The notes under the pieces were generated by a model that was given only the letters and a program-made list of their open reading frames with translations, was not told the DNA's origin and ran no database searches. A stretch of 64,000 nucleotides of DNA from Melanopsichium pennsylvanicum (Eukaryota; Basidiomycota; Ustilaginomycetes; Ustilaginales): NCBI GenBank assembly GCA_900208305.1, contig OAPG01000016.1, forward strand, positions 434,001-498,000, in the 5' to 3' direction. This document shows positions 62,501 to 64,000 of this stretch, in pieces. The position numbers and the translations under genes were made by a program. Position 1 is the stretch's first letter. Every line of letters starts with the position of its first letter.

Positions 62501-64000
62501 TGCGATTTGGGTTGCGCGTTGACCTGTTGCAGCAAACTGGCGCTGCTTCCGCTGCGGCTGCGACCTCCAACGCTTGGCCGACGATCGCCGCTGTCCGGGG
62601 CTAGTCTCTCGCCGTTGCCGCCTTGGCTATCTCGTTCGCCCGCAGACGTTGCCGAGGGGCCTCGAGCGTTACCAAGTCCAGCTGCATTTCGGAAAGTGGA
62701 CGTATTGGAGCTCAAGGACGACCCTCGGCGATCGATGTCCATGCTGTAAGTCTTGCGGCTGTCTTCTTGGTCCCTGCCAGACTTTGACTTGTATCGCGGC
62801 TCAGCGAGGTCGAGCGGGAAAATCTCGTTGGATAAAAGCGATCTTGGTCTAGCTTTGGCTGGAGCTTGCATGGGAGCGCCTCCACGTAAAGTGCCGGGGG
62901 GGCCGGGTACTGCGCCGACGGTGAAACCTCGCGGCCTACCCACGGAAGGCGCTTTGCTGGATGTGGAGTGAGACGGTGTCGCAGCTGCATGGGCCGATGA
63001 GCTGACAGGAGCGTTTGATCTTGCGCTCCTAGATGCAGCTTCAACAGCTTCCCGGTCCTTGCGCTGCAGCGAGTTGCTGCGTTGTCGAATTATGGGAATC
63101 GCAAGAGTTGACGCTGGGATTGCATCACCAACCTCTCTCGTCGCAGCTGTCATCCGTATCTCGGCTGGACTCGCGGCTGTCGCAGGTTGTGAAGCCATAT
63201 GTTTGTTCTGTTCGTCGGCCGAGGCAACTTCTCGCTCCAAGCTGTAGCTTTGTGAGCGTAGACTTCCACCACCACCAAAGACATCAGGCTCTTCTTGGGA
63301 GGACCGAGCCGAAACATGGTTGCGAATGGAGGTGCTGCGCACCGATCGTTCCGTGGCAGCAGCAGCGCCCGAGAGGCCAGGAGAGATGCGCGAGCCGGAC
63401 GATACGGTGGATGAGGCTGCAGAAGGCGGTGGAGGCAGAGGCGCTTGCGGAGTGGGGCGAGGTGGCGGCAGCTTAATGTTGCGGTGGGTGCGAGGATGGG
63501 AGCCTCCGGTGGGCGATTGGATGGCGAGATACGAAGACGCGGGAGCATGTCCTGGTGGCGCGGTGAAGCCGAGACCCGTAGGCGAGATGGGAGAGTCGCT
63601 CTGAAGAAGGGAGGCTGAGTTAGATCGAGAGGGGGAAGGTATCATACTTCCGGCGGTATTTGAATCTGTTGGACCGCTGCTTTGACTTGTGGATGCGCTC
63701 ATCTCAAATGAATCGGACTGATGGAGAAGTGCAAAACTGGGCGCATGTGCTTTGTCAGGACTTTCGAGTAGTTCACTATCTGGTAGCAACGGGCTGAACT
63801 CGAGCCAGGGTCGCGTGTCTTCGAAGGATGGTGGTCGGCCTGCGCCGTGCCGTGCGGCTGTTGCTCTATCGGCTCCTGACGGCGCTGTTGCTGGCTTGGA
63901 CGGCGTGACTAGCCGCGATTGCGCATCGTGGAAAGCATCTGATTTCGTGCCACTACGAACTTGATCGTGGGAATTCGACTCGGAGGCGATACGTGTGGTT
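59578..64000 (-). CDS. Ras guanine-nucleotide exchange factor with N-terminal P-loop domain (5' end cut)
   Basis: The frame is open from its stop near 59578 to the right edge, so the start lies outside the window; more than 1470 residues are present. Order from the N-terminus: a long Ser/Pro-rich disordered region; a small G-domain-like module (FVIAVVGHAHSGKSTVIKK, P-loop near 62450-62475, then IDAVILCYDASEI and VMLACKSEV); the RasGEF N-terminal REM domain (SIDELWDKLFHAAISRTDER and FVSMFMVFFRGFATP, near 61410-61270); and the CDC25-homology catalytic domain (ISHFNYISNWVCSVILAQGK, FFNIASILRHDNNYGSLNSV, GPTIPYVGVHLQDILSI). It activates a Ras-like GTPase; which Ras is unknown. The C-terminal tail has Gly/Asn/His/Ser repeats. 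Confidence 0.88.
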   Translation of the reverse strand, partial: TTRIASESNSHDQVRSGTKSDAFHDAQSRLVTPSKPATAPSGADRATAARHGAGRPPSFEDTRPWLEFSPLLPDSELLESPDKAHAPSFALLHQSDSFEMSASTSQSSGPTDSNTAGSMIPSPSRSNSASLLQSDSPISPTGLGFTAPPGHAPASSYLAIQSPTGGSHPRTHRNIKLPPPRPTPQAPLPPPPSAASSTVSSGSRISPGLSGAAAATERSVRSTSIRNHVSARSSQEEPDVFGGGGSLRSQSYSLEREVASADEQNKHMASQPATAASPAEIRMTAATREVGDAIPASTLAIPIIRQRSNSLQRKDREAVEAASRSARSNAPVSSSAHAAATPSHSTSSKAPSVGRPRGFTVGAVPGPPGTLRGGAPMQAPAKARPRSLLSNEIFPLDLAEPRYKSKSGRDQEDSRKTYSMDIDRRGSSLSSNTSTFRNAAGLGNARGPSATSAGERDSQGGNGERLAPDSGDRRPSVGGRSRSGSSASLLQQVNAQPKSHASFVIAVVGHAHSGKSTVIKKGLRQFGLSKPHVLSEKVTSHSTVCVVHQEQRTIEVLEIDASVLLNGPSKRFAWPKFLPQIDAVILCYDASEIVSFRGMSELLENFAVANLSTVMLACKSEVHPKAVDPYYASDMASIYNVGLAECTVQSEEGKKRMRDCFSYLVKEVAKARSGRARRGPANTVPPTPAALSSQRSQSPGAPNQAVPQLRSSSNTSQASSQNSLATSGDVASSKSDHSPSPAIPVDQTRARGHSIASSGLSRAIPGSGDVTADDALTASILEQCTLATNNLEVGSDSACAPGQPRAAATSTAADTRSNPRKMSNATIASAVSDAPSFQSEEDGVLHDSLQRAQMGLHNGRSSGGYVSIDELWDKLFHAAISRTDERFVSMFMVFFRGFATPIDLLKQMMARFDTLTVEDVADGLVHRFALIRLTNMLGDWVLDYPGDLSAPDTHALLVRFHRQLLHQPDTVHTAAQIHAAVDATAHAVDLDALWSRAVNSDQTRHKGAFTAASTASVGAEQSGAGAEVDGLPASHSNGSASGLLLSSGNTSHDFDGIGRSSGRSAEDASESHERTGSESSLPLHFDLNAVGRSRSASDLTTSSTEGASAFNKDGKTATTTAPSATSIVSGTSAGSGTVTNASASTSSSSANLPANLPAEPTAASRTLDQKAALRSISNVLMEVDDEIIATELTRLEWTFFTAIQPRDLLRHILVPHDKRDGPVSRSISHFNYISNWVCSVILAQGKTKHRARMLEKFFNIASILRHDNNYGSLNSVLGGLGKTAVHRLKHTRELLKGKAVNKAYQSLVRLMSNERSSAAYRLALENSDGPTIPYVGVHLQDILSISDGNPSKRATDGAIHWRKFSLMDEAVMAVARCQQYDRYIKPNPAMERLIVDVPIMDDEALYERSLMVEPRSSGGIGAGVGGATGSKINNLKSFLSHVNSGGSNNHHHNHNGSSSGGDGGNSSSMMQGS

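Overview
The window is nuclear DNA of a fungus, most likely a smut (Ustilaginomycotina, Ustilaginaceae-like). Reasons: eukaryotic genes on both strands separated by real intergenic regions; long, mostly intronless reading frames; the few introns use GTAAGT/GTGAGT-type donors and AG acceptors; and the proteins are fungal in type (Ku80, Hst3/Hst4-type sirtuin, Yhm2, Ost1, Bim1/EB1). There is no operon structure, no CRISPR array, and I found no tRNA or rRNA gene. The species assignment is inference.

Layout. 1-4746: a possible C-terminal stub of a plus-strand gene, then a giant DUF3712-like protein (minus). 4747-10711: a gene-free, AT-rich block of about 6 kb holding retroelement debris, including two diverged, collinear LTR-like copies. 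10712-21358: APC4 (minus), ETF-alpha (minus, 2 exons), a DHH phosphoesterase (plus), Ku80 (minus) and an isochorismatase-family hydrolase (minus, 5 exons). 23090-29654: Hst3/4-type sirtuin (plus), a selenoprotein-W-like Rdx protein (plus, 2 exons) and a TMEM135-like membrane protein (minus). 30336-36827: a seven-helix membrane protein with a huge cytoplasmic-type tail (minus) and EB1/Bim1 (plus, 2 exons). 37426-41138: a homeodomain transcription factor whose homeobox is cut by two introns (minus). 44698-54110: the Yhm2 carrier (plus, 2 exons), a COG2907-like flavoprotein (minus) and a dsRBD/RGG DExH RNA helicase (plus). 54551-64000: Ost1 (minus), Cdc45 (plus) and a RasGEF with an N-terminal P-loop domain (minus) that is cut by the right window edge.

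The genes do not form one pathway. Several serve chromosome maintenance and cell cycle (APC4, Ku80, the Hst3/4-type sirtuin, Cdc45, EB1), and others mitochondrial or redox metabolism (ETF-alpha, Yhm2, Rdx, the flavoprotein). Most neighbours are convergent or divergent pairs, so several short intergenic regions must act as shared promoters or shared terminators.

The observations I rate highest are the orphan 7-TM protein with a GPCR-like layout (large TM5-TM6 loop, TM2 Asp, W-x-P in TM6, about 1100-residue tail with a repeated WERC motif), the pair of diverged LTR copies, the RasGEF carrying its own G-domain-like module, the sirtuin with a long insertion in its catalytic fold, and the EB1 tail encoded by a separate nine-codon exon. 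All family calls come from reading motifs by eye; no database search was run.
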